Source of the DNA: Spirochaetia bacterium
Lineage (GTDB): Bacteria; Spirochaetota; Spirochaetia; Treponematales; Treponemataceae
Direction of reading: 5' to 3'
DNA length: 64,000 bases
Assembly: GCA_900767955.1 (NCBI GenBank)
Contig: CAAGBC010000031.1
Location: 7,104 to 71,103 of the forward strand
The notes beneath the pieces were generated by a model. The model searched no databases, was not told where the DNA came from, and saw only the letters and a list, made by a program, of their open reading frames with translations. A program made the translations under genes and the position numbers. How positions within the stretch are numbered: position 1 is the first letter of the stretch; each line of letters begins with the position of its first letter. This document shows positions 24,168 through 32,497 of this stretch, piece after piece.

Positions 24168-27100
24168 TCAGTAAGTCCCTTTTCATTATTCAATGTGCGT
24201 GGAATATCTGTATAAATTGCAGGTTCAAAATTAGGAACAGGATGTGTTACATACTGAATATTCTGTTCTGCCAAATTACTTCCACCGAGTCTAACCATTG
24301 ACTGCTGATTACGAGTCATAGAATCCCAAGCTCTCATTGATTCCTGGAAATGAACAATTGCTTTTGCATTAAGATTGCTATTTCCTGTTCTTTTTGCAAG
24401 TCGGAACATTGTTACACCAAGATTGTTAGAAGCTTTTAGATACATATCAACAATCTGCGCTTCATCAGAACGCACTTGAGGGAACAAAAGACCTTTTTGT
24501 ACACGCTTATTATCTAAAAATTCAAGTAATTGGTCATAATATCCTTGTGCTGCAAAATTATCATTTCTCAAAGACAAAGTATTACCCATTGCAAGTAATA
24601 AATTTGGATCATCGGCATATAATTCACTTGATTTCATAAATGAACCAAGCGCTTCTGAATAATTTTTCTTACCGTATTGAATATAACCTATCTTATAACG
24701 AATTTGAGGAGTATCATAGAATGTTTCTATAGAATCTTTATAATTCTGTAGTGCATTATCTAAATCACCTGTGATAAAGTAATTTATATCTCCCATATCA
24801 GTATAGAGTTTTCCAATTTTTTCAGTTCCTTTAAGTCCACTTAATTCATGTGCGCTAATATAATTAGAAATTCCCTGTGTTAAAACTTCCTGTGCTTTTA
24901 AATATTCTTTTTCACGAATATATTCTTCACCTAAAAGTCTATATGAATCTATTTGATTATATACATCTTTTTTCTTTACAACATCTAAATTATTAAAAGC
25001 ATTGATTGCATGTTCCAAAGTAGACTTTGCTTTCATGTTGTTTTTCATGTTAACATAATAGCGTGACAAGTTATACAAAGCTGTAGGATTTTTTTCGTCA
25101 GCTTTTACAGCACGAACTAACAATTCTTTTACATCTTCAATTTTGTCTCTTAAATATTCTTCTGATGCAGGCAAAGGACCATATAGTTTATCTAATAAGA
25201 AACCACTTAATTCTGTCCAATCTTGAGCATTTAATGACTTTTCTTTAGGCATAAAGCGCTCTTTTAATTCCAAAACTCTTAAAAGATTTTCTGTACGAAT
25301 AAAATAGCGCATCATACGAGACATATACAAATCAGTTTCACCGTACAACTGAATTAATTCGGCATATCGTGTTTTTGCTTCTTCAAATTTTGTAGAATCT
25401 TTTTCTGTAGCCCATTCAAGATATACATCGCCTAAAAGCAACAAACCATCAGAATCATTAATATGATGATCTAATATTTCACGCAAAGTAATATTTTCTG
25501 CTTTTTCATAGTTTGCTAAATCGTACAACTCCATTTCTGCGTATTTAATTCCAGCAAGTTTATCTTGATTAAAGAAACGCAATGTAGCTTTGTACATTTG
25601 TTCAGCACGCAAATATTGCTTTTTAGTTCTATAAGCATCAGCATATTTGTAGAACCATTTTTTTATCAATTTATATTTAGCAGCTTTATTGAATTCAATT
25701 TCAGATTGAACAAATTCATCGTTTTCAATTAAAGCATATCCTTGTCTATATAAGGAAGAAGCTTTTAATGGATTATAAATATAATTCTTTGTGAATATAA
25801 CTAAAACAAAACATAAGAAAGATGCAAAAATTCCAAGTATTGCACCAGGAATAATTTTATTGCGTAATTGATATTGGAAAGATGCTTTATAAGCTTCGTA
25901 CTCTTCTGCAGTTCTTCGTTCAAAATCTCGTGGAACTAAAATAGAAATATCAAGCATTCGTTCCAATTCAGAAGCTAATTGTCTTGCAGAAATCTTTTTC
26001 AATACCTTCTGAACAATATCAAATTCAGCTTCATCGGTAAATTCATTTTTTACAATTAATTCTTCAACCGCAATTCTTACATTCAACGGATATGAAGCAA
26101 GATTTTTTAAGAATTTTTCATATTGTTCATCTGTTAGAGAATTTTTTTGATTTATTTCATTTTGTTCTGCTGCTGTTACAGGACGCTTAATTTTTCCATC
26201 TTTGCTTGTTGCAACTGTTTCAACATCAGAAAATCCAGGAATTTCAAACTCACCATTATCTGTTCCAAAATCAGAAGAATTACCTAATTCAAAATCACCA
26301 TTTGCATCTAACTGAGAATCTGTATCTGGAATTCCAAAATCAAGATCTTCCATCTGAGATGTATCAAATTGTTCTATAGGAGCATCTGTATCAAATGAAA
26401 TATCTTGGTTGTCATCAGCACCTTCATCAAGGTTAAAATTAAAATCTGATGGAAAATCTTCAGAAAAATCTGTTGTATCAGATGCAAAACTATCTTCTGG
26501 CAAACTTAAATCATCTAACGAATCATCATCCATTTTTGGAAGTTCCATATCATTGCTATCAAATAAGCCTGATGGAATTTCACCTAATTCATCAGAATCA
26601 TCAGAATTATTTAAGGATACATCTTCGTCTAAATTATCTAAATTGTCTGCGTTATCAAAATTATCTAAACTATCTAAATTATCTAAGTTGTCTAAATTAT
26701 CTGCATTATCAAAATTGTCTAAGTTGTCTAAATTATCTAAGTTGTCTAAATTATCTAAGTTGTCTAAATTATTTGCATTATCTAAATTATCTAAGTTGTC
26801 TAAATTATCAACATTATCTAAATCGTTTAATCCATCTAAATCATCTAAAGTTGATAAATCATCTAAATCAGAAGTATCATCAGCAGGCAAACTTTCATCT
26901 ATTGTTAAAGATTCAGAAGGAACTGTTTCTTCTACATCAAAATTAGGCAAACTATCTAAAGAAGCACTTGTATCATCAAAAGAATTATTAATTACAAAAT
27001 CGTCTTCTGTTAATGAATCAATATCAAAATTTTCTTCAAAATTATCACCTGATATATCATCTAATGTTCCTACTTCATCTGTTATTGCAAAATCCTCAGA

Positions 27101-28102
27101 AATTGATTCGTCTGGCATTGTAGGAATTGATTCTAATTCATCAAAATCATCTAGTGAAGTTTCTGCACTTTCTGCAAATGATTCCAAATCTTCCAAAGAG
27201 GAACCAAAATCTTCTAGTGGTATTTCTGCGCTTTCTGCAATTGGTTCCAAATCTTCCAAAGAAGAACCAAAATCTTCTAGCGGTGTTTCTGTACTTTCTG
27301 CAAGTGGTTCTAAATCTTCCAAAGAAGAACCAAAATCTTCTAGCGGTGTTTCTGCACTTTCTGCAAGTGGTTCCAAATCTTCCAAAGAGGAACTAAAATC
27401 TTCTAGCGGTGTTTCTGTATTTTCTGCAAAATCACTAGGCATTGAAAAATCATTTTCAGAAGAAATTATATTATCTGTATAATTTTGTTCAGTAACAGGA
27501 TTTATATCATCATTCAAAGAAACTTCATCAACAGGCAAATCATCTTCAACAGCGGAAATTTCTTCAATAGGTGTAAGTTCATCTATTTGGTCATCTGAAT
27601 CAGCAGGGAATTCATTTTCGCTATCAAAGCCAGCTGTATTTAGCAAATCTTCAAGATTTAAATCAGCAATTGCAGGCTCTTCTGGTTCAGGTTCTTCAAC
27701 TTCCTCAGGAACAGAAGTTTCAACGGGGTCCATAAACATAGACAAATCAGGAATATCTTGATTATCAGCTTGGTCAATATTAGGAGTTAATAAATCAGAA
27801 AAATCGGGGATTTTTTCAGAAGAAGCTTCTTGTTTATTAGAGTCGTTTGAAGAGTTAGATTTTTCACCAGTAATATCAGAAAAATCTTCATCATCAACAG
27901 TTTCTGCTTTTTTCTGCTCTTGGACATTATTCAAAACAATAGGCATACCAACAACAAAATCATCAGAGTCGTCAATATCTTTTACACCCTTTGGAAGCGG
28001 AACTGATAACGCTTGTTCTCCACGCTGAGCACGCAAAGTTGGTTCATTACCTAGTGAAAGAATATCTGAATTAAATTTTTGAAGCTGACTAAGTCCTGGC
28101 AT
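24164..28102 (-). CDS. Large TPR membrane protein, candidate flagellar collar protein FlcA
   Basis: A protein of 1312 residues. Residues 1-650 or so are acidic and low in complexity, with two tandem-repeat tracts; about 655-735 is a conserved helical region (LTDEQYEKFLKNLASYP and on); one membrane span lies at about 749-770; the C-terminal 530 residues are tetratricopeptide repeats. This architecture, with TPRs outside the membrane, resembles the periplasmic flagellar collar protein FlcA (BB0326) of Borrelia, which supports stator assembly. That match is by layout and memory, so the name is tentative. It is coupled to the next gene by an ATGA overlap and lies divergent from a gene with a sigma-28-type promoter. 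Confidence 0.72.
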   Translation of the reverse strand: MPGLSQLQKFNSDILSLGNEPTLRAQRGEQALSVPLPKGVKDIDDSDDFVVGMPIVLNNVQEQKKAETVDDEDFSDITGEKSNSSNDSNKQEASSEKIPDFSDLLTPNIDQADNQDIPDLSMFMDPVETSVPEEVEEPEPEEPAIADLNLEDLLNTAGFDSENEFPADSDDQIDELTPIEEISAVEDDLPVDEVSLNDDINPVTEQNYTDNIISSENDFSMPSDFAENTETPLEDFSSSLEDLEPLAESAETPLEDFGSSLEDLEPLAESTETPLEDFGSSLEDLEPIAESAEIPLEDFGSSLEDLESFAESAETSLDDFDELESIPTMPDESISEDFAITDEVGTLDDISGDNFEENFDIDSLTEDDFVINNSFDDTSASLDSLPNFDVEETVPSESLTIDESLPADDTSDLDDLSTLDDLDGLNDLDNVDNLDNLDNLDNANNLDNLDNLDNLDNLDNLDNFDNADNLDNLDNLDSLDNFDNADNLDNLDEDVSLNNSDDSDELGEIPSGLFDSNDMELPKMDDDSLDDLSLPEDSFASDTTDFSEDFPSDFNFNLDEGADDNQDISFDTDAPIEQFDTSQMEDLDFGIPDTDSQLDANGDFELGNSSDFGTDNGEFEIPGFSDVETVATSKDGKIKRPVTAAEQNEINQKNSLTDEQYEKFLKNLASYPLNVRIAVEELIVKNEFTDEAEFDIVQKVLKKISARQLASELERMLDISILVPRDFERRTAEEYEAYKASFQYQLRNKIIPGAILGIFASFLCFVLVIFTKNYIYNPLKASSLYRQGYALIENDEFVQSEIEFNKAAKYKLIKKWFYKYADAYRTKKQYLRAEQMYKATLRFFNQDKLAGIKYAEMELYDLANYEKAENITLREILDHHINDSDGLLLLGDVYLEWATEKDSTKFEEAKTRYAELIQLYGETDLYMSRMMRYFIRTENLLRVLELKERFMPKEKSLNAQDWTELSGFLLDKLYGPLPASEEYLRDKIEDVKELLVRAVKADEKNPTALYNLSRYYVNMKNNMKAKSTLEHAINAFNNLDVVKKKDVYNQIDSYRLLGEEYIREKEYLKAQEVLTQGISNYISAHELSGLKGTEKIGKLYTDMGDINYFITGDLDNALQNYKDSIETFYDTPQIRYKIGYIQYGKKNYSEALGSFMKSSELYADDPNLLLAMGNTLSLRNDNFAAQGYYDQLLEFLDNKRVQKGLLFPQVRSDEAQIVDMYLKASNNLGVTMFRLAKRTGNSNLNAKAIVHFQESMRAWDSMTRNQQSMVRLGGSNLAEQNIQYVTHPVPNFEPAIYTDIPRTLNNEKGLTE
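26630..26835 (-). repeat. In-frame NLD triplet tract (9-bp repeats) in the TPR protein gene
   Basis: About 20 copies of the 9-bp unit encoding Asn-Leu-Asp, broken by a few NFDNADN variants. All changes are in multiples of three codons, so slippage would change length without frameshift. Confidence 0.85.
27140..27420 (-). repeat. 63-bp tandem repeats in the TPR protein gene
   Basis: Four to five copies of a 21-residue unit, ESAETPLEDFGSSLEDLEPLA, with single-residue changes; the last copy decays to SLDDFDELES. Confidence 0.88.
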
Positions 28103-28220
28103 ATCGTTTAATTTTACCCCACAACGCTTCTTATTACAAGTAGCAGTTATATATGTTAAATAACGGATTTTTTTTTATCACACTTGAGTAACAAATTTAC
28201 ATATAAATTTGTTTTTTTGT

Positions 28221-28247
28221 TAAAAGTAAAACCACATATTCCGATAA
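28221..28247 (+). promoter_or_regulatory. Sigma-28 (FliA)-type promoter
   Basis: TAAAAGTA (28221-28228), an 11-bp spacer, TCCGATAA (28240-28247), against the consensus TAAAGTTT-N11-GCCGATAA. The ATG at 28255 follows 7 nt later with no ribosome site, so the transcript would be leaderless or nearly so. Confidence 0.6.
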
Positions 28248-28254
28248 ACATAAC

Positions 28255-28983
28255 ATGAAAAGAATCTTATTTTTGTCATTATTTTTTACTTTTTCAGTTG
28301 CTAATTTTTTTGCAAAAGAAATTCCGATTGAAAAAGATTTGTATGAATATAACAACATAGTTGCAACAATTACAAAACCTGCAAGTCCTGTTGTTTCTGA
28401 AAACTACATTATTTTCACAGCAGAAGCTTCACCACGATTTGTTGGAATTGCATTTGATTTTGAAAATTATCAAACAATTCATCCATTTCAACTTCGTACA
28501 ACAAAAGATATAGACGAAAATATCAGAACTTCTGTGTTATTTTTCCTTTTGGAAAGACCTGCCAAATTAAAAAATATATCTTACAGATTAATCATTGATG
28601 GATTATGGACAACTGATCCAAACAATCCAAATAAAATTTACGACCCTACATCAGGAGTAAGTGTTTCAACTGTTAATGTAGGAATGTTAAAACCTGAAAT
28701 TACAAATGCAACAGAAACAGACGGTGTAAAATTTATTTATCAAGGTGAATCTGGTCAGCAAGTTAGACTTGGAGGAACTTTTACAAACTGGGATTCCTGG
28801 ATTTACGAATTAAAAGAAACAAAACCTGGATTTTACGAATTGGTTCTCCCTCTTCCAGAAGGAACATATTATTACAATTATTATTTAGGAATGAATTCCA
28901 TAATTGACAAAACAAATCCAAAAAAAGCCTACACATCAGATGGAAGAACTACTTCAGTAATTGAAGTTCCTTCTAAAGGCTAA
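28255..28983 (+). CDS. Exported glycogen-binding (CBM48-like) domain protein
   Basis: A protein of 242 residues with a signal peptide (MKRILFLSLFFTFSVANFFA). The C-terminal half (about 155-235) has the CBM48/AMPK-beta pattern: VRLGGTFTNWDSWIYELK, then GFYELVLPLPEGTYYYNYYLG. The N-terminal half is a second strand-rich domain. Such proteins are periplasmic or lipid-anchored in treponemes and their ligand is unproven. The sigma-28-type promoter and the divergent FlcA-like gene suggest a link to the flagellar regulon. The 3' end overlaps lnt by 30 bp on the other strand. Confidence 0.75.
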   Translation: MKRILFLSLFFTFSVANFFAKEIPIEKDLYEYNNIVATITKPASPVVSENYIIFTAEASPRFVGIAFDFENYQTIHPFQLRTTKDIDENIRTSVLFFLLERPAKLKNISYRLIIDGLWTTDPNNPNKIYDPTSGVSVSTVNVGMLKPEITNATETDGVKFIYQGESGQQVRLGGTFTNWDSWIYELKETKPGFYELVLPLPEGTYYYNYYLGMNSIIDKTNPKKAYTSDGRTTSVIEVPSKG

Positions 28984-30528
28984 AACTACAATTAAACAAA
29001 TTGTAATAATTCCCAAAAGAACAAAAACATTACCAATGACATCACCATACTTGCTGTAAAAAGTCATTGGTAAATTATCAAATTCAATCTGCCCATAAAC
29101 ATAATTTTTTTCAAAAGGCTTTGATATATTCGTAATTTGACCAAATCTATCTATTATACATGTGTGTCCCGACGCAGAACTTCTAACAGAAGGAACTTTA
29201 TTTTCTACAGACCTAAATACAGCCATAGACAAATGTTGTGTTTGACATCTTAAACTATTTGACCAAGCATCATTAGACAAATTAATAAAAGCCTTGGCTC
29301 CTTTTTTTACAAATTTTCTACAATCTGAACCAAAAGTATCTTCAAAACAAATCGGTGTAGAAAATGATAAAGTGCCATAATCAAAAACGCTATATTCTTT
29401 TCCAGGAGTCCACAAATGCGTATCACCAGCAAGTAATAATTTGTAAATATGAGGAAAATATTTATCATAAGGAAAATATTCCGTAAAAGGAACTAAATGA
29501 ATTTTTGAATAAATTTTTGCAGTTGGTGGCAAAACATTTTGATTTGGTATAAAGAAAAATGCAGAATTAAAATCATTTACCTCAGTTTCATTTTGTTCCA
29601 CATGATAATTACCAACAACAAAAGCACATTTTTTTGAATTAATAAATTCCAGCATTTCTTGAATTAATTTAGTACGCTTTTCGTCTGTTGGATAATAAAA
29701 ATGCTTATATATAGAAGGAATAACAGCAGTTTCTGGCCAAACGACAATATCTGTATCAGGATTTTTTGATAAAGCATCATTTGTCAATTGAATAAGGGAA
29801 TCTAATTCTTCTTTATAAGTATTAAATCCAATTTTCCAAGGGTCAGAATTATTCTGAACTGCAACAACATTCATTTTTTGAACAGCAGGCATTTGATTTA
29901 ATCTAACAAAACCATAAATGTATGCAACTGTAATTACACAAATAAAAATGTAAAAACCTTTATCTAAAAAAATGTTTTTAAGCAAAACAGAAATTTTCTT
30001 TGAAGAACTATTATTAATAAAACACAAAATACTTTTATACATAAAAGCAGAAAAAAATATAATCAAGGAATTTAATCCAAAAACACCAACAATATCACAA
30101 CACTGAATTAATGGAATATTTTTCCATTGAGAATAGGCTGTTACTCCATAACTAAAACCTAAAAATCCAATAGTTTTTAAATATTCAAAAGCACAAATTA
30201 AAATCCACTGAAAAATGTATGATTTTTCACAAAATATTAAATCACATAATTTTAATAGAAAAAACAAAATTGCTAACAAAATAAAATAAAAAACAAACAC
30301 ACCGACACTTGCAGGAATATTAAAAGCAACAAGCCAAAACGCGTAGAAGAAATACGAAAGGAAACCGTAAATTCCACCCCATAACCATGAAAACTTTAAA
30401 TCAACATAATGAACTAAAAATAAAACAGGAAGATATACAATCCAAGATGCAAAAGAAGTAGAAATTGCAAATAAAAAAATAGAAATAAAAAGTAATGAAA
30501 GTTTAGATAAGAAAAGTTTAAAAGACAT
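28954..30528 (-). CDS. lnt: Apolipoprotein N-acyltransferase
   Basis: An inner-membrane protein of 524 residues with six or so N-terminal spans, then a nitrilase-like periplasmic domain and one final span (about 497-517). Catalytic residues are visible: Glu in VVWPETAVIP (near 265), Lys in KIHLVPFTEYFPYDK, Cys in TPICFEDTFG (near 395). It adds the third acyl chain to lipoproteins, in keeping with the many lipoproteins here. The start ATG shares one base with the stop of the HU gene (TAATG). Confidence 0.93.
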   Translation of the reverse strand: MSFKLFLSKLSLLFISIFLFAISTSFASWIVYLPVLFLVHYVDLKFSWLWGGIYGFLSYFFYAFWLVAFNIPASVGVFVFYFILLAILFFLLKLCDLIFCEKSYIFQWILICAFEYLKTIGFLGFSYGVTAYSQWKNIPLIQCCDIVGVFGLNSLIIFFSAFMYKSILCFINNSSSKKISVLLKNIFLDKGFYIFICVITVAYIYGFVRLNQMPAVQKMNVVAVQNNSDPWKIGFNTYKEELDSLIQLTNDALSKNPDTDIVVWPETAVIPSIYKHFYYPTDEKRTKLIQEMLEFINSKKCAFVVGNYHVEQNETEVNDFNSAFFFIPNQNVLPPTAKIYSKIHLVPFTEYFPYDKYFPHIYKLLLAGDTHLWTPGKEYSVFDYGTLSFSTPICFEDTFGSDCRKFVKKGAKAFINLSNDAWSNSLRCQTQHLSMAVFRSVENKVPSVRSSASGHTCIIDRFGQITNISKPFEKNYVYGQIEFDNLPMTFYSKYGDVIGNVFVLLGIITICLIVVLAFRRNFNY

Positions 30529-30839
30529 TAATCATCAGATTTTTTTAAGTTCCAAAGAGCTTTTTTTAATTCTTGACCAGATCTAAAAGCAGCAACATAA
30601 TGTGGTGCAACAGATAATTGTTCACCAGTCTTTGGATTTCTTGCACAAGAACGACCCTTACGCAAACGAGGTTCAAAAGTACCAAAACCACGCAATTCAA
30701 TAGTTGAACCAGATTCTAAAGATTTTTTCACTTCTAAAATAAAATTTTCAACTACTTCTTGAACGATGCGTTTTTCGCAGTTTGTATTTTTGTAAACAGC
30801 TTCAACTAAATCATATTTTGTAACCTTATCTGATGCCAT
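30528..30839 (-). CDS. HU/IHF-family DNA-binding protein
   Basis: A protein of 103 residues, full length for the family: an N-terminal helical part (TKYDLVEAVYKNTNCEKR), then the beta-arm signature GFGTFEPRLRKGRSCARNPK (about 62-81) and AFRSGQELKKAL at the end. It bends and compacts DNA. It is coupled to lnt and lies behind rpsT with a terminator-like hairpin between, which suggests a partial read-through operon. Whether it is HU or IHF-like cannot be decided; treponemes usually carry one HU-like gene. Confidence 0.9.
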   Translation of the reverse strand: MASDKVTKYDLVEAVYKNTNCEKRIVQEVVENFILEVKKSLESGSTIELRGFGTFEPRLRKGRSCARNPKTGEQLSVAPHYVAAFRSGQELKKALWNLKKSDD

Positions 30840-30865
30840 TTATAAACCTCATGCAAAGTACTTTA

Positions 30866-30901
30866 GAAACAAAATCCAGTTGAGAAAAACCCAACTGGAT
30901 T
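30866..30901 (-). terminator. Terminator/attenuator between rpsT and the HU gene
   Basis: A 10-bp stem AATCCAGTTG/CAACTGGATT (30873-30901) followed on the minus strand by TTTTGTTT. Confidence 0.7.
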
Positions 30902-30918
30902 CATAAAATAACTAAAAG

Positions 30919-31203
30919 TTATTTAGCTGCAGATGCAGCAAATGAAACATTATAAAGTTTCATCATTCTTGATTTCTTGCGAGAAACAGCGTTTCTTGTA
31001 AGAACACCCTTACTACGAGCGCTATCAAGATTGCTAACAAGCAATTTTAATTTAGCTTCAGCAAGAGCCTGATCTTTTGCGTGAACAGCTTCTACAAACT
31101 GTCTTGCATATGTTTTACAAGTACTTTTAATAGCCTTATTATGAAGTCTACGAACTTCACTCTGAGCAAACGCTTTTTCTGCAGATGTTTTCTTGACTGC
31201 CAA
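30919..31203 (-). CDS. rpsT: 30S ribosomal protein S20
   Basis: A protein of 94 residues, basic and helical: KTSAEKAFAQSEVRRLHNKAIKST, later KGVLTRNAVSRKKSRM, which fits S20. The start is TTG at 31203, six nt after GGGGG. E. coli rpsT also starts with UUG, where the poor start takes part in autoregulation, so the start choice is plausible. The bases around it (TGGGGGTCCCCA) form a short GC palindrome that could mask the ribosome site. Confidence 0.93.
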   Translation of the reverse strand: MAVKKTSAEKAFAQSEVRRLHNKAIKSTCKTYARQFVEAVHAKDQALAEAKLKLLVSNLDSARSKGVLTRNAVSRKKSRMMKLYNVSFAASAAK

Positions 31204-31234
31204 TGGGGACCCCCAAAAAAGTTAACTGTTAGCA

Positions 31235-31263
31235 ATTTTAACAAACCGATTTTATTTAGTCAA
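31235..31263 (-). promoter_or_regulatory. rpsT promoter
   Basis: Minus strand TTGACT (31263-31258), 17-bp spacer, TAAAAT (31240-31235). Confidence 0.75.
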
Positions 31264-31325
31264 TACTATAGAAAGTTTATAGAAATGTTATTAAGTATTC
31301 AAAAAAAACAATTTCTTCAAATCAA

Positions 31326-31354
31326 TTGACTAAGATTTATTATATCATTATTAT
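31326..31354 (+). promoter_or_regulatory. Promoter of the zinc-ribbon gene
   Basis: TTGACT at 31326-31331, 17-bp spacer, TATTAT at 31349-31354. It is divergent from the rpsT promoter. Confidence 0.65.
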
Positions 31355-31393
31355 ATAATGCAATACGTATTATATTCTAAATGGAGGAACACC

Positions 31394-31564
31394 ATGGCTG
31401 GAGCAAGTAAGAACTCTCGTACTTCTGTTACAACACATAAATTCATTTGTAACTGTGGCGGCGAAATTATCATGAAAACTATGTTTGAAAAAGGTAAGAT
31501 TAAAAATATCGCTGAATGTTCACAGTGTAAACGCACTGAAAGACGTCCAAAGGACTTTAAATAA
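31394..31564 (+). CDS. Small zinc-ribbon protein, unknown
   Basis: A protein of 56 residues starting at ATG 31394, seven nt after GGAGG. Two cysteine pairs (CNCGG near residue 19 and CSQCK near 42) form a likely zinc ribbon; the rest is basic (KNSRTS, KRTERRPKDFK). This size and charge resemble ribosome-associated or RNA-binding ribbons such as L33/L31 types, but the sequence matches neither. The strong promoter, ribosome site and position beside rpsT suggest high expression and a translation link, which is an inference. Confidence 0.75.
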   Translation: MAGASKNSRTSVTTHKFICNCGGEIIMKTMFEKGKIKNIAECSQCKRTERRPKDFK

Positions 31565-31588
31565 TCCTGAAGTAGAGTTTTACAATAC

Positions 31589-31619
31589 AGGTGATTGAGT
31601 ATCTATACTTGAATCACCT
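31589..31619 (+). terminator. Hairpin after the zinc-ribbon gene
   Basis: AGGTGATT/AATCACCT with an inner AGTAT/ATACT stem, followed by TTTG. It may end the zinc-ribbon transcript before the second terminator just downstream. Confidence 0.45.
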
Positions 31620-31640
31620 TTGTTCACATTTCTGTGTGGA

Positions 31641-31675
31641 TAAAAAAAAGAGCTTTTTCAAGCTCTTTTTTTTAT
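31641..31675. terminator. Bidirectional terminator between the zinc-ribbon gene and plsC
   Basis: Stem AAAAGAGCTT/AAGCTCTTTT (31646-31669) with T and A runs on both sides. Confidence 0.85.
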
Positions 31676-31684
31676 TTAACATAA

Positions 31685-32446
31685 TTACATTTGGTCTGTA
31701 CTTATTTGTCGCCAAGATTCAAGTTGTTCTTGAATTAAGCGTTTACTTTCATCAAGAATAAATTGTTCATCTTCTTTTGATTTTGGACAATCAAAGATTT
31801 TCATTATCTTAACACGATAACAACCATTTTTTAAGTTTGTCATAATATTCTTCAAATCACGAATTTGATATCCACCATCTAAAGCACAAGCAACAACAGG
31901 CAAATTTGTTGATTCACAAAGTTTTCTAAACCCTGCAGAATAAAACTTTCCAACATTTCCATCTCTTGTTCGTGTTCCTTCTGGGAAAATAATTGGAATC
32001 TGATTTTTTTCCAAAACTCTATTTCCAAAATCTTGAATAACTTTCATTGCAATCATTGGACTTCCCTTTCTAGGAACCATACAATGTTGTTGAGCTCTAA
32101 GCATTTCTGAAACTAACGGAATATGACGAGCCAACACATCTTTTGCAACAAAGCGAATTTCTTTATCCCTAAAGAAATTCATAAAAGCAGGAATGTCTAA
32201 CAAACTTTGGTGATTTGATATAACAATAAACTGTTTAGGCAATTCTTTTAATTTATCTTTATATCCAAAAAAATGAAATTTTCTATAGCAACTTAAAACT
32301 GAAAAAACTCTTGGAGCTAAAACTTTTACTATATAATTAGAAATTCTGCGACTAATCTTAATGCTAACAGGGTATGCAAAAATATTAGCTATTGCAGGAC
32401 CTGAAACACTACAAAGCAAGCAACAAAGTGTTATAAAACTGTACAA
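31685..32446 (-). CDS. plsC: 1-acyl-sn-glycerol-3-phosphate acyltransferase (PlsC family)
   Basis: A protein of 253 residues with a hydrophobic N-terminus. Motifs: SNHQSLLDIP (the NHx4D catalytic motif, about residue 76) and FPEGTRTRDGNVGKF (about 148-162). It makes phosphatidic acid from lysophosphatidic acid at the inner membrane. It starts at TTG 32446, six nt after AGGAG; no ATG lies near enough to compete. Confidence 0.88.
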   Translation of the reverse strand: MYSFITLCCLLCSVSGPAIANIFAYPVSIKISRRISNYIVKVLAPRVFSVLSCYRKFHFFGYKDKLKELPKQFIVISNHQSLLDIPAFMNFFRDKEIRFVAKDVLARHIPLVSEMLRAQQHCMVPRKGSPMIAMKVIQDFGNRVLEKNQIPIIFPEGTRTRDGNVGKFYSAGFRKLCESTNLPVVACALDGGYQIRDLKNIMTNLKNGCYRVKIMKIFDCPKSKEDEQFILDESKRLIQEQLESWRQISTDQM

Positions 32447-32497
32447 ATTAAGCTCCTAATAAATAATATAATATTTTATTTCAAAAAATATATACTG

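Noticed and set aside
26409..27482. A 357-codon plus-strand frame rich in Ser, Lys and Leu
   Set aside because: It is the reverse of the Asp/Leu/Asn and Glu/Asp repeats in the TPR protein gene. The biased codons remove stops in the opposite strand. The real gene has the start, TPRs and membrane span.
28190..28218. Terminator-like hairpin AACAAATTTA/TAAATTTGTT with T run in the FlcA/CBM48 divergent gap
   Set aside because: The stem has almost no G+C and no plus-strand transcript is expected to end here. It may be chance in AT-rich DNA.
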